Below are positions 1 through 8,504 of a DNA stretch of 37,964 bases, in pieces. Where the stretch lies: positions 1 through 37,964 of the forward strand of contig CAKVHZ010000010.1 of the NCBI GenBank assembly GCA_934754445.1, written 5' to 3'. Every line of letters begins with the position of its first letter. Within the stretch, counting starts at the first letter, position 1. This DNA is from an uncultured Clostridia bacterium (lineage in GTDB: Bacteria > Bacillota > Clostridia > Christensenellales > UBA1242). The notes under the pieces are model-generated. The model searched no databases and had not been told where the DNA came from. It saw only the letters and a list, made by a program, of their open reading frames with translations. Made by a program: the position numbers and the translations under genes.

Positions 1-521
1 TCACTATACACAGGGTCAAACATACTTACTGGCTCAGAAATACTATCTAAAGCAAATGCAACTTCCTTTACTTTTAATCCTAAATCTTTTGAAATTTCTT
101 CTAAACTTGGTTCTACCCTATTGAGTCTTGTTAATTTTTCTCTACTTTTTAAAACTTGATATGCTGTATCTCTTATACTTCTACTAACTCTAACCGCATT
201 ATTATCTCTAATAAAGCGTCTTATTTCGCCAATAATCATGGGAACAGCATAGGTGGAAAACCTTACATTTAGATTAGTATCGAAATTGTTTAGTGCTTTT
301 ATTAAACCAACAGTGCCAACTTGAAATAAGTCATCAGGATTTTCTTTTCTATAACTAAAACGATGAACTACTGATAATACAAGTCTTAAATTTGCCTGAA
401 TAAACAATTCTCGTGCAAACTTGTCACCTTGTTTAATTTTTATCATTAGTTCATCCATTTCTTTGTTCTTTAACTTTGGTAATTTTGAAGTATCAACTCC
501 ACAAATTTCAACTTTATTCAT
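1..521 (-). CDS. sigG: Sporulation sigma factor SigG, 3' end cut by window edge
   Basis: RNA polymerase sigma factor of the sigma-70 family, the late forespore factor. The gene reads from the ATG at 521 leftward through the window edge, giving 173 residues of about 255. The N-terminus MNKVEICGVDTSKLP is a SigG hallmark. It is followed by region 2 with the core-binding DDLFQVGTVGLIKALNNFD and the -10 recognition segment FSTYAVPMIIGEIRRFIRDN, then the start of region 3. A strong Shine-Dalgarno (GGAGG, 526-530) lies 4 bases upstream of the ATG. The close match to SigG rather than SigF or SigE makes the call firm. It implies that the organism belongs to a spore-forming lineage. Upstream (559-587) there is a loose sigma-F-like element, described in the findings. 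Region 4 is outside the window. Confidence 0.93.
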   Translation of the reverse strand, partial: MNKVEICGVDTSKLPKLKNKEMDELMIKIKQGDKFARELFIQANLRLVLSVVHRFSYRKENPDDLFQVGTVGLIKALNNFDTNLNVRFSTYAVPMIIGEIRRFIRDNNAVRVSRSIRDTAYQVLKSREKLTRLNRVEPSLEEISKDLGLKVKEVAFALDSISEPVSMFDPVYS

Positions 522-605
522 TGTTCCTCCAAAGAAAACATTCTTATAATGTTTAAATTATATTTTCCTTAGAAAAACAATTTATTCAAATATAGTTAAA
601 ATTTT

Positions 606-2651
606 TTAATTGCCAATAACTTTAAAACTTTTACCTTTAAATATTTGTTGATATAACTCAACATTTTTGCTTGGACAATAAATAGAAAGATTTTCATTAG
701 CATTGTCAAAACTGTTTTCGTTTATAATAGGCGGATTATAACTATTAAATGTAACAGATACAAGATTTAATGCTCCATCAACAAAATTTTTACCAATTTC
801 GGCGATTTTGCTTGGCAACGTAAGAGATGTAAGTGATGAATTTTTAAATGCAGAATCACCTATTTTTGTAATATTATAGAACCTGCAAATTTCGGTCAAA
901 TCTAAATTTTTTACTGTTCCGTTATATCTTGTTAATGTTTCTTTATTTGTAGTTAAAACTATGCAATTAATATTGCTACTAATTGTAAGAAGTGAATTTT
1001 TTACACTTTCGTTAGTTGTTACAAAGGTTATACTCCTTATATTAGAACTATCAGTAGAACTAGAAAATGCTTTATTTTGCAACTCTAAATTATTAACCGA
1101 ATTAAGATTAAAATAATTTAAAGAATTACATTCTCCAAATGCATAATTTTCTAGTTTTGATAAACTTTTAATATTTACTGTTTTTAAATTAGTAATATTA
1201 TAAAATGCTCCACTCAAAATCTCTAAGTTGTCGGCATTTAATTCAATTTTGCTTATTTTAGAGCACCCCCTAAAGGCTTCTTTAGGAATAATTTGTAAAT
1301 TTTTAGCAAAATCAATATTTGTTAATCTACTACAACCCGTAAAAGAATACTCTCCTATTGATTCTAACTTTTTACTAAAAGTTACATTAAGTAAACTTGT
1401 GCAACCATTAAAAGACTTACTGCCAACATTTAATACATTGGGACAATCTACATCTATTAAACCAGATAGATTTTCAAACATATTGTTGTTAATTTTATTT
1501 AAACTTGGCGCATAAATCACTTTTAAATTAGTAAAACTCTTAAAGTCTCCAACAAATTCTGTTAAATTTGGTGCATACAAATAAGTTAAATTTGTGTCTA
1601 TATTACTAATATTTTCATCACTAACTTCAACGAATGGTTTAAAATTAACTGCATAATTGTAGGTTGAATAGTTTTGTCTTATAAAATTAATTGTGCTACT
1701 AGGCGAATAAATTGATAAATTTGCATTTGCAGAAAAACTAGTTGGTGAGAGCATCATTTTAGTTTGATTTTTTAGTGCAACAAAAGTTAAATTAGTTGCA
1801 TTATAAAAAGCATTGTCATCAAATTTTATATAATTACCAGTAATAATAACATTTTTAATATTTGCATTATTAAAAGCATCTTCTCCTACCCCTATAATAT
1901 AATCATCTCCTACATATTTTGGAAGAATTAAAGATGTTTCTTGTCCACTATAAGAAATTATTTTACCATTTAAACTTGTAAATCCATTTTCTTCATAGTA
2001 GCATAAGTTGTTAAAATATTCTCTCGTATTTTCTATACCAGCACTTTTATTTAGTTGTAACTCAGATTGGATACACTCAAAAGTAATTCTTAAAGTTATA
2101 TCTTCCCCAATTTGAACATTGTCTCCATCACTATTTAAACTATCTATTTGTTCTATTAAACTTGGAACGACTAGTTTATCTATAAAAGTGTAATTATAAT
2201 CTTTATTTGTAACAGTTCTTAAATTAGCACTATTACCAGACATTAAATAAAAACTATTATCAGCATCATAATATTTCCAAGAATAATCATCTGCGGTATG
2301 TGTTACAGTTTCATTAATGTAATAATTTAATTGATTAACAAAACTTAATACTCTATTATCGTTGCTATCACTTTCAAAAATAATTTTTGCACGAATAAAA
2401 CTATTTGCACTATCATTAGTAATATTTATAGTAACTGGTCTATTAATAATTTCTAAATTTGGTGCTAATTTTTTACTATTACTAGAAAGTGTTAAATTCC
2501 CACCATTACCAGATAATCTAACCTCATAATATTTCATTGATTTTTCTTTACTTAAAAAATATATGGCACAAAAAATACCAACACATAAAAGTAATATTGC
2601 GGAAACAATTAACGTTATTCTTAATGCTTTATTAGTTTTTCTTCTTCTCAT
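606..2651 (-). CDS. Membrane-anchored BspA-type leucine-rich-repeat surface protein
   Basis: Predicted cell-surface protein of 681 residues. A basic N-terminus (MRRRKTNKALR) precedes one hydrophobic segment of about 22 residues, which I read as an uncleaved signal anchor. Next comes a beta-rich region of about 180 residues ending in an ITFECIQ-like strand, which resembles TasA/camelysin-type domains (weak inference). The rest is a tandem array of LRR_5/BspA repeats with the pattern IGEYSFTGCSRLTNIDF and IPKEAFRGCSKISKIEL. No LPXTG motif is visible at the C-terminus. A longer reading begins at a TTG at 2669, but the ATG at 2651 fits the promoter better. No Shine-Dalgarno is visible; the promoter at 2657-2687 suggests a leaderless mRNA. 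The family is usually linked to adhesion; the ligand is unknown. Confidence 0.85.
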   Translation of the reverse strand: MRRRKTNKALRITLIVSAILLLCVGIFCAIYFLSKEKSMKYYEVRLSGNGGNLTLSSNSKKLAPNLEIINRPVTINITNDSANSFIRAKIIFESDSNDNRVLSFVNQLNYYINETVTHTADDYSWKYYDADNSFYLMSGNSANLRTVTNKDYNYTFIDKLVVPSLIEQIDSLNSDGDNVQIGEDITLRITFECIQSELQLNKSAGIENTREYFNNLCYYEENGFTSLNGKIISYSGQETSLILPKYVGDDYIIGVGEDAFNNANIKNVIITGNYIKFDDNAFYNATNLTFVALKNQTKMMLSPTSFSANANLSIYSPSSTINFIRQNYSTYNYAVNFKPFVEVSDENISNIDTNLTYLYAPNLTEFVGDFKSFTNLKVIYAPSLNKINNNMFENLSGLIDVDCPNVLNVGSKSFNGCTSLLNVTFSKKLESIGEYSFTGCSRLTNIDFAKNLQIIPKEAFRGCSKISKIELNADNLEILSGAFYNITNLKTVNIKSLSKLENYAFGECNSLNYFNLNSVNNLELQNKAFSSSTDSSNIRSITFVTTNESVKNSLLTISSNINCIVLTTNKETLTRYNGTVKNLDLTEICRFYNITKIGDSAFKNSSLTSLTLPSKIAEIGKNFVDGALNLVSVTFNSYNPPIINENSFDNANENLSIYCPSKNVELYQQIFKGKSFKVIGN

Positions 2652-2656
2652 TAAAA

Positions 2657-2687
2657 ATATTATTGCCAAAATTCAATAAAATGTCAA
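2657..2687 (-). promoter_or_regulatory. Promoter of LRR gene, possibly leaderless
   Basis: On the minus strand TTGACA (2682-2687) is followed by a 19-base spacer and TAATAT (2657-2662). Only five bases separate the -10 box from the ATG at 2651, so transcription would start at or next to the start codon. The spacer is longer than ideal, so this is weaker than the ruvC and engB cases. Confidence 0.5.
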
Positions 2688-2704
2688 ACTATTTTTAATA
2701 TAAT

Positions 2705-2738
2705 TAAAAAAAGTGCTTTAACTATAAGTTAAGCACTT
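2705..2738 (-). terminator. Rho-independent terminator of tig-clpP-clpX
   Basis: The arms AAGTGCTTTAACT and AGTTAAGCACTT form a hairpin that is followed on the minus strand by a T run. It overlaps the clpX stop codon, so it ends the clpX transcript before the LRR gene, which has its own promoter. Confidence 0.85.
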
Positions 2739-3979
2739 GCTTCTTGATTTTCATTTTCTATATACATAGGTTCTATTTTCTTAGTATTTTCATTATAATT
2801 TATAACAATTTCCTTTAGTTTTTTGTTGCTAGGAGATGAATACATAATATCCATCATATCATCTTCTAAAATTGTTCTAAGCCCCCTAGCACCTGCTTTT
2901 AAATCTATTGCCTTTTTTGCAACATATTTTAATGCTTCATCACTGAATTTTAAACTAATTCCGTCAATGTTGAACATTTCTACATATTGTTTTGTAATAG
3001 CATTTTTAGGTTTTGTTAAAATATTAACTAATGCACTTTCGTCAAGTTCATTTAGTCCAACACAAACTGGTATTCTACCTATAAATTCTGGTATCATACC
3101 AAATTTCATCAAGTCTTCTGGTTGAATTTTTTTAATAACTTCGCTATTAGTTTCATCTTTGTTTTCAACAAATCCTAAAAATTTGTTAGTAGTTCGCTCT
3201 TCAATGATTTTGTCAAGTCCAACAAAAGCACCGCCACAAATAAATAAAATATTTGTAGTGTCCATAGTAATTCCATCAGTGTAGCCATTTTTTCTAGCAC
3301 CTGGTTGAGGAACGGAACAAGTTGTGCCTTCTAATATTTTTAATAAAGCTTGTTGAACACCTTCGCCTGAAGGGTCTTTTAAATTACTTTTCCTATCAGT
3401 TTTTTTAGAAAGTTTGTCTACTTCATCAATATAAATTATACCCATTTCTGCTTTACTTACGTCATAATCAGCATTTTGTAATAATTTTTGAAGCAATGTT
3501 TCAACATCATCGCCAATGTAACCTGCTTCCGTTAAAGTAGTGGCGTCGCATTGAGCAAATGGAACATTTAAAATTTTGGCAAGAGTTTTGGCAATTAAAG
3601 TTTTACCACAACCTGTTGGTCCTATTAGCAAAACATTACTTTTTTCTAACTCTACTTTACTATTTTTCTTATTTGGTTTTATATTATTTTCAATATTATA
3701 ATTTATTCTTTTATAGTGGTTATAAACTGCAACACTTATGGCCTTTTTTGCTTCTTCTTGACCAATTATAAATTCATCAAGATTCCTTTTTATTTCCATA
3801 GGTGTCATCAGTTTAATTTTTGTGCTTTTAGACACCTTTACTGTGTTTTTAACAATTTCATTACAAATTCCTATACAAGTAGCACAAATAAAACTTTGAC
3901 CATCTGGACTTGCTATTAAATTGTTATCTTCACTTTGTTTTGCTCCACAAAAAGAACATTTAAAATCTGCTTTTTGCAT
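2729..3979 (-). CDS. clpX: ClpX, ATPase subunit of ClpXP protease
   Basis: AAA+ unfoldase that recognises, unfolds and feeds proteins into ClpP. The 416 residues show the N-terminal C4 zinc-binding domain (C8, C11, C32, C35), Walker A GPTGCGKT (120-127), Walker B IIYIDE (181-186), the pore loop GYIG (153-156, usually GYVG), the ClpP-docking loop LGF (268-270, usually IGF) and sensor 2 GARGLR. The length is normal for the family. The start has an AGGAGA Shine-Dalgarno and lies 8 bases after the clpP stop, so the two are co-transcribed. The order tig-clpP-clpX is the classical one. The gene ends in a terminator that overlaps its stop codon. Confidence 0.97.
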   Translation of the reverse strand: MQKADFKCSFCGAKQSEDNNLIASPDGQSFICATCIGICNEIVKNTVKVSKSTKIKLMTPMEIKRNLDEFIIGQEEAKKAISVAVYNHYKRINYNIENNIKPNKKNSKVELEKSNVLLIGPTGCGKTLIAKTLAKILNVPFAQCDATTLTEAGYIGDDVETLLQKLLQNADYDVSKAEMGIIYIDEVDKLSKKTDRKSNLKDPSGEGVQQALLKILEGTTCSVPQPGARKNGYTDGITMDTTNILFICGGAFVGLDKIIEERTTNKFLGFVENKDETNSEVIKKIQPEDLMKFGMIPEFIGRIPVCVGLNELDESALVNILTKPKNAITKQYVEMFNIDGISLKFSDEALKYVAKKAIDLKAGARGLRTILEDDMMDIMYSSPSNKKLKEIVINYNENTKKIEPMYIENENQEASA

Positions 3980-3987
3980 AAAATCTC

Positions 3988-4569
3988 CTATTCTTTATTT
4001 ACTAAAATTTCATCAATTAAGCCATAAGCCAATGCTTCTTCTGGAGTTAAATAATAATCTCTATTAGTGTCCTTTTCTATTTGTTCAATAGGTTTTCCTG
4101 TATTTTTACTTAAAATATTATTTATAACATCTTTTATTTTTAAAATTTGTTCAGCTTGAATTTTAATATCGCTTGCTTGACCTTGAGCACCACCAAGTGG
4201 TTGATGAATCATAATTCTTGAATGTGGTAAAGCATATCTTTTGCCTTTTTCTCCACTTGAAAGCAAAACTGCTGCCATAGATGCAGCCATACCAACACAA
4301 ATTACATTAACTTTACTTTTAATAAAATTCATTGTGTCGTATATTGCAAGACCCGCATCAACTTCTCCACCTGGAGAATTAATATATAAACTTATATCTT
4401 TTGTATTATTTTTTGCTTCTAAAAATAGTAATTGTGCAATTACTAAATTTGCCATATCTGTATTAATTTCGCCCGAAATAAATATAATTCTATCTTCTAA
4501 TAATCTAGAATATATGTCATAACTTCTTTCTCCGCCACTTGTTTGGTCTACAACCATAGGAACTAACAT
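3988..4569 (-). CDS. clpP: ClpP, ATP-dependent Clp protease proteolytic subunit
   Basis: Serine peptidase that forms the tetradecameric chamber of ClpXP. The protein has 193 residues, the usual length. The catalytic triad is visible: S97 in GMAASMAA, H122 in MIHQP and D171 in DTNRDYYL. The INSPGGEV substrate-binding segment (63-70) is present. The ATG at 4569 has an AGGAGA ribosome-binding site (4574-4579). The gene lies 47 bases downstream of tig and 8 bases upstream of clpX, so the three form one operon for protein folding and turnover. A short, possibly processed N-terminal propeptide is likely, as in other ClpP proteins. Confidence 0.97.
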   Translation of the reverse strand: MLVPMVVDQTSGGERSYDIYSRLLEDRIIFISGEINTDMANLVIAQLLFLEAKNNTKDISLYINSPGGEVDAGLAIYDTMNFIKSKVNVICVGMAASMAAVLLSSGEKGKRYALPHSRIMIHQPLGGAQGQASDIKIQAEQILKIKDVINNILSKNTGKPIEQIEKDTNRDYYLTPEEALAYGLIDEILVNKE

Positions 4570-4616
4570 AATTATCTCCTTTTAACATAATTTTTAATTA
4601 AAACAAATAATTTATA

Positions 4617-5897
4617 CTACGCAATTTTATTATTTTGTGTTAAAAAAGCAAGTAATTTGTCGGTAATCATTTGTCCGTAAATTCTATTAAAGAATTCTTC
4701 ATTTAAACCTTTTTTAAGGTCTTCAACTTTCATATTTCTTTGATTAGCCATATCTTCTAATTTTAAATTAATTTCTTCTTCGCTAACTTCAATTTTTTCT
4801 CTTTTAATAATTTCTTCTAATACTAATTTTGTTTTAGCAGTTTTTTGAGCATCAATTTTTCTAGAATCTCTTAATTGTTGCATAGTCATGTTCATGTGTT
4901 TTAAATAATCTTCTAATTTTAAACCTTGATACATTAATCTATATTCAAAATCTTTAATAAATTCATCTATTTGACGTTCTACTAGTGTGTCACTAATTTC
5001 TACTGTTGCTAAATCAGTAATTTTATCAATTAATTCGTTTTCTGCTTTATATTTTGCTTGTTTTTCTTTTTCGCTTAGTAAATTTTTCTCAATATCTTTT
5101 TTATATTCTTCTAAAGTGTCAAATTCACTATAATTTTTAGCAAATTCATCGTCTAATTTAGGTAATTCTTTTTCTCTAACTGCTTTGATAGTAACTTCAA
5201 AATCAGCTGGTTTTCCTTTTAATTTATCTTCAAAATAATCTTCTGGGAATTTAACTGTAATAGTTTTAACTTCGTCTTTTTTCATTCCTACTAATTGGTC
5301 TTCAAAATTATCTATAAATGTGTGAGAACCAATTTCTAAATCGTAGTCTTTACCTGCTCCGCCATCAAATTTTTTGCCATCAATAGAGCCAACAAAATCG
5401 ATAGTAACACTATCGCCCATTTTTACTTCTCTATTAACTTCAACAAGTCTGCCCGCTTTTTCTTGAGCAAGTTTTAGTTCGGTTTCTACTTCTTCTGGTT
5501 TAACTGAGCATTCATCTTTTTTGATTTCTAAGTTTTTATATTCCCCTAAAATAACTTCAGGTTTAACTTCTACGCTAATTTCATATTTTAAACCATTTTT
5601 AACATCTAAAATATTAACCTTAGGTGAATCAATAGGTTCAACATCAGCTTCTTTATCTAAAATTTCTGTATAGTTATGACCAAAAGCATGATTTATTGCT
5701 TCATCATAAAAAACATATTCTCCGTAGTTTTTTTCAATAATATGTCTTGGAGCTTTGCCTTTTCTAAAACCTTGAACAGCATATTTATCTTTTAAATGTT
5801 CATAAGCATGATTTAAGCAGTGTTCCCATTCATCTTTATCAATAGTAACTGTAAATTTTACATTATTTTTTTCTAATAATTCTTTTGTGTAATTCAT
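4617..5897 (-). CDS. tig: Trigger factor, ribosome-associated chaperone
   Basis: Ribosome-bound chaperone and peptidyl-prolyl isomerase acting on nascent chains. From the ATG at 5897 the protein has 426 residues, the usual length. Domains are an N-terminal ribosome-binding domain with the signature GFRKGKAP (43-50), a central FKBP-type PPIase domain (about 150-235, including VTIDFVGSIDGKKFDGG) and a long helical C-terminal chaperone domain. I rejected a TTG start at 5921 because AGGAGA sits just before the ATG at 5897. It is the first gene of the tig-clpP-clpX operon and has a good extended -10 promoter at 5925-5953. TAG is the stop codon. Confidence 0.96.
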   Translation of the reverse strand: MNYTKELLEKNNVKFTVTIDKDEWEHCLNHAYEHLKDKYAVQGFRKGKAPRHIIEKNYGEYVFYDEAINHAFGHNYTEILDKEADVEPIDSPKVNILDVKNGLKYEISVEVKPEVILGEYKNLEIKKDECSVKPEEVETELKLAQEKAGRLVEVNREVKMGDSVTIDFVGSIDGKKFDGGAGKDYDLEIGSHTFIDNFEDQLVGMKKDEVKTITVKFPEDYFEDKLKGKPADFEVTIKAVREKELPKLDDEFAKNYSEFDTLEEYKKDIEKNLLSEKEKQAKYKAENELIDKITDLATVEISDTLVERQIDEFIKDFEYRLMYQGLKLEDYLKHMNMTMQQLRDSRKIDAQKTAKTKLVLEEIIKREKIEVSEEEINLKLEDMANQRNMKVEDLKKGLNEEFFNRIYGQMITDKLLAFLTQNNKIA

Positions 5898-5924
5898 AAT
5901 ATCTCCTTTAATTTTAAACAACTC

Positions 5925-5953
5925 ATTATATCACAAAAAAAAATATATAACAA
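5925..5953 (-). promoter_or_regulatory. Promoter of tig-clpP-clpX operon
   Basis: TTGTTA (5948-5953), a 17-base spacer and TATAAT (5925-5930), with an upstream TGA giving an extended -10 (TGATATAAT). The -10 lies 27 bases before the tig ATG, which leaves room for the AGGAGA ribosome-binding site. Confidence 0.75.
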
Positions 5954-6017
5954 TTAGTTTTTTGTATTTTTTATTTATTTTTTAAAATTTAAACTATTTT
6001 GTTACATATTTTTTAAT

Positions 6018-6395
6018 TTAAAATAATTTTATTACACTTAACACCAAAAATGCAATTAAGCAAAGAGCAAACAAACTACTTAAAATAAATGGTGAAAATA
6101 TTTTTATTAAATCTAAAAACTTTCTAAACTTAGTTTGTTTTTTCTCTACTGGAATATATTGTTCTTTCCCTTCTTCTATGCTAAGTTCCATAATAATTTC
6201 TTCATTATCGCTTGTAAGATATGCATTTTTTCTTATGCAATATTTAAATAAACTAATTGATAACATAATTGAAGCCACTATAAAAATAATTAGTGCCGAC
6301 AAATTAAGATATGGCGACAAAAAGTTTAATAAAACTAAAATAAATCCTACAACAAATAAAATACCAGTAATTAAATTAAATTTATTAAAATTCAT
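6018..6395 (-). CDS. Small membrane protein, function unknown
   Basis: A protein of 125 residues that I do not recognise. It has two hydrophobic segments near the N-terminus (ITGILFVVGFILVLLNFL and a LIIFIVASIMLSISLF stretch), a polar charged loop containing EEIIMELSIEEGKEQ, and a C-terminal hydrophobic segment, so three membrane passes are likely. The ATG at 6395 has AGGAG at 6401-6405. A longer reading from a non-ATG start upstream lacks this support. It lies 8 bases after the stop of the preceding small membrane gene, so the two form an operon of small membrane proteins. No catalytic motif is visible. Confidence 0.7.
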   Translation of the reverse strand: MNFNKFNLITGILFVVGFILVLLNFLSPYLNLSALIIFIVASIMLSISLFKYCIRKNAYLTSDNEEIIMELSIEEGKEQYIPVEKKQTKFRKFLDLIKIFSPFILSSLFALCLIAFLVLSVIKLF

Positions 6396-6403
6396 AAAAT
6401 CTC

Positions 6404-6676
6404 CTAAATAAAAAATGGAATTAAATAACAAGAAATTAATAGTAAAGCACCAAATAAATATAAAGCCAAAAACAAGTTGCTTCTTTTAGTTCGAACATAG
6501 AAAAAAGCATTTATTAAAACAACTAAAATCATTATGCCGTTTGCTATTTTTATTAAAATATTAATTAAAGTAGGAATTTTTACACCAACTAGAATATCTA
6601 ATAAATAAATAATTCCAACTAAAAATACAGCAACAAAAGATATAAATTGAACAATTTTTCGCGATTTTCTTTCCAT
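6404..6676 (-). CDS. Small three-helix membrane protein, function unknown
   Basis: A protein of 90 residues starting MERKSRKIVQF, with three predicted membrane segments (ISFVAVFLVGIIYLL, ILIKIANGIMILVVLI and LFLALYLFGALLLISCYL). I recognise no family. The ATG at 6676 has no Shine-Dalgarno, but a strong promoter (6684-6712) ends 7 bases before it, so the mRNA may be leaderless. The upstream TTG at 6712 lies inside the -35 box and is therefore an unlikely start. The stop codon overlaps the ribosome-binding region of the next gene, so translation of the two may be coupled. Confidence 0.65.
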   Translation of the reverse strand: MERKSRKIVQFISFVAVFLVGIIYLLDILVGVKIPTLINILIKIANGIMILVVLINAFFYVRTKRSNLFLALYLFGALLLISCYLIPFFI

Positions 6677-6683
6677 AATTATT

Positions 6684-6712
6684 ATATTAACATAAAATAA
6701 AAGTTTTATCAA
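6684..6712 (-). promoter_or_regulatory. Promoter of small membrane-protein operon, likely leaderless
   Basis: TTGATA (6707-6712), a 17-base spacer and TAATAT (6684-6689) with an extended TGT before the -10. Seven bases separate the -10 box from the ATG at 6676, so +1 would be the A of the ATG. Confidence 0.65.
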
Positions 6713-6730
6713 CTTAAATTATCAATTTCA

Positions 6731-7639
6731 TTAATTATTGCGAAGTCTATCTAACACATTTTCAAAATAATCAGGTAGTGGAATTTCAAAATTTAATTCT
6801 TTTTTTGTGGTTGGTTGCATAACTGTCAACTTATAACTAGTTAATAATTGACCTTTTAAATTAAACTTATCTTCCACCCCATAAAGTTTATCACCTACTA
6901 TTGGGTGACCTAAATATGCACTATGAACACGAATTTGGTGTGTTCTGCCAGTTTTAAGTTCAAATTCTACTAAACTATAACCTTTAAAAACTTCAAGTGT
7001 TTTATAATATGTTAAGGCTGTTCGACCCTCGTTATCTAAACAAACTTCATATTTTAACCGATTTTTTAAACTTCTTTTTAAATTTTTTTCAATCTTTCCA
7101 TCTCTTTCTTTAAAAGTTCCTACAACTAAGGCTAAATATTTTCTTTTACACTCTTTTGTTTGAATTTGTTTTGCCAAATTAATATGTGCCTTATTGTTTT
7201 TTGCAACAATCATTAGTCCCGATGTGTCTTTATCTAACCTATGCACAATTCCTGGGCGAAAATCTCCGTTAATATTACTAAGCGATTTATATTTAAACAT
7301 AAGTGCATTTACTAGTGTATGGCTTTCGTTTTTAACTGCAGGATGAACACACAAACCTTGTGGTTTGTTTATTACTATTAAGTCATCATCTTCATAAACT
7401 ATATCTAATTTAATGTCTTCGGCTTGATAACTTAACTGTGGTTTTTTTTGTAAGTCGATTAATATCTCATCATTTAAACATAACTTATAGCCATTTTTTA
7501 CAATTTTATTATTAACTAATATTTTGCCATCAATATTTAAATTAGATAAATAACTACGAGTAAAATCTGTAAAATTTTCACTTAAAAATTTATCTAATCG
7601 TTTATTAACATCACTACTATTCACTTTTAAGTTTATCAT
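6731..7639 (-). CDS. RluD-family ribosomal large-subunit pseudouridine synthase
   Basis: Converts uridine to pseudouridine in 23S rRNA; the exact target is not readable from sequence. The 302 residues carry an N-terminal S4 RNA-binding domain (about 1-65) and the RluA/RluD catalytic domain. The latter has the motif HRLDKDTSG, whose Asp (D136) is the catalytic residue, followed by GRTHQIRVH. The start overlaps the end of lspA by 23 bases, so the two are translationally coupled. The lspA-pseudouridine synthase pair is a standard Firmicute arrangement. The B. subtilis counterpart would be YlyB. Confidence 0.92.
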   Translation of the reverse strand: MINLKVNSSDVNKRLDKFLSENFTDFTRSYLSNLNIDGKILVNNKIVKNGYKLCLNDEILIDLQKKPQLSYQAEDIKLDIVYEDDDLIVINKPQGLCVHPAVKNESHTLVNALMFKYKSLSNINGDFRPGIVHRLDKDTSGLMIVAKNNKAHINLAKQIQTKECKRKYLALVVGTFKERDGKIEKNLKRSLKNRLKYEVCLDNEGRTALTYYKTLEVFKGYSLVEFELKTGRTHQIRVHSAYLGHPIVGDKLYGVEDKFNLKGQLLTSYKLTVMQPTTKKELNFEIPLPDYFENVLDRLRNN

Positions 7640-8096
7640 CTTTTTTATGCTCTCTTTTGAATAAAATTTCTATAATAAATAAAATAACTCCAACAGTTAA
7701 GAAAACATCGGCAAAATTAAAGTAATATGGCATAATATTTAAATTTATATGAATAAAATCTCGAACATAACCTAAAAAAATTCTATCAATTAAATTTCCG
7801 ATTGCTCCACCAAGGATAAAACTAAAAGCGATTACATACAATTTATTTTTATTTTTTGCAAAAATATCATATAGCACAAATATTAATAAAAAAACTATTG
7901 TAAGCACAATTAATAAAACTGTTTTACCACTTAAAATTCCTAGCCCTGCACCATAGTTATGTGTGCTTTCTAGCGTTAAAAAATTTTTGATTAAAACTAT
8001 TGATTTCCCTTCAAATAAAATTTTAGTCAAAATATCTATTCCTATTAATCCTAAACTAAAAAGTGATATAAATATGTATTTATTTTTATTAGTCAT
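7617..8096 (-). CDS. lspA: Lipoprotein signal peptidase (signal peptidase II)
   Basis: Integral membrane aspartyl protease that removes the signal peptide of prolipoproteins after lipidation. The 159 residues have four hydrophobic segments. The catalytic dyad is visible: D104 in GNLIDR and D130 in FNFADVFLTVG. The conserved N-YGA-G-GILSG segment (47-57) and VRDFIH are present. An AGGAAAG ribosome-binding site precedes the ATG. The gene lies 6 bases downstream of sepF and overlaps the RluD-type gene, so all three form one operon from the sepF promoter. Confidence 0.96.
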   Translation of the reverse strand: MTNKNKYIFISLFSLGLIGIDILTKILFEGKSIVLIKNFLTLESTHNYGAGLGILSGKTVLLIVLTIVFLLIFVLYDIFAKNKNKLYVIAFSFILGGAIGNLIDRIFLGYVRDFIHINLNIMPYYFNFADVFLTVGVILFIIEILFKREHKKDDKLKSE

Positions 8097-8102
8097 ACTT
8101 TC

Positions 8103-8489
8103 CTATTTTAAAATTTTGATTTTTACATTTGTAGGTGAAATTAAATATAAATCTTGAGTTAACCGATTTATATTTGCATTTAAAGCAAAAGTCGCACCAT
8201 TTAAAAAGTCTAAAACTCTTGTTAAACTTGTTTTTTCATAACCTTTTAGATTAATAATGCTCGCTTCTTCTTTTTTTAAATTGATTATAATCTTTTCAAT
8301 TTCTTCTTGATTTTGTGGCGAATACACATTAATGTTATTATAGTTAAGGCTACTATATTTATCGGTTTCAATAGGCTTATAATTACTACTATCTTTTTGC
8401 TTTGTTTGTTTTTTATAAGTTATTATATCATTTTCTGTTTCATCTTTTGTAGGGTGTTCGGTTTTAAAAATTAAATCTAATAACTTCAT
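8103..8489 (-). CDS. sepF: SepF, cell division protein
   Basis: FtsZ-associated protein that tethers and aligns FtsZ filaments at the septum. From the ATG at 8489 the protein has 128 residues. There is an N-terminal amphipathic membrane-targeting helix (MKLLDLIFK), a polar linker, and the C-terminal SepF domain with VYSPQNQEEIEKII, ASIINLKG, RVLDFLNGATFAL and YLISPTNVKI. Somewhat shorter than the B. subtilis protein (about 150), mainly in the linker. AGGGGAAA precedes the chosen ATG; the earlier reading MCYIILGE lacks this. It leads the sepF-lspA-pseudouridine synthase operon. Confidence 0.9.
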   Translation of the reverse strand: MKLLDLIFKTEHPTKDETENDIITYKKQTKQKDSSNYKPIETDKYSSLNYNNINVYSPQNQEEIEKIIINLKKEEASIINLKGYEKTSLTRVLDFLNGATFALNANINRLTQDLYLISPTNVKIKILK

Positions 8490-8504
8490 AATTTCCCCTA
8501 AAAT

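Noticed and set aside
1228..1515. Open frames on the strand opposite the first LRR gene, and similar frames opposite tig, groEL, ku, pheT and others
   Set aside because: They mirror the real genes, have no ribosome-binding sites, and give low-complexity Leu/Phe/Ser-rich proteins.
5898..5921. N-terminal extension of trigger factor from a TTG at 5921
   Set aside because: AGGAGA lies directly before the ATG at 5897, and the family N-terminus fits that start.
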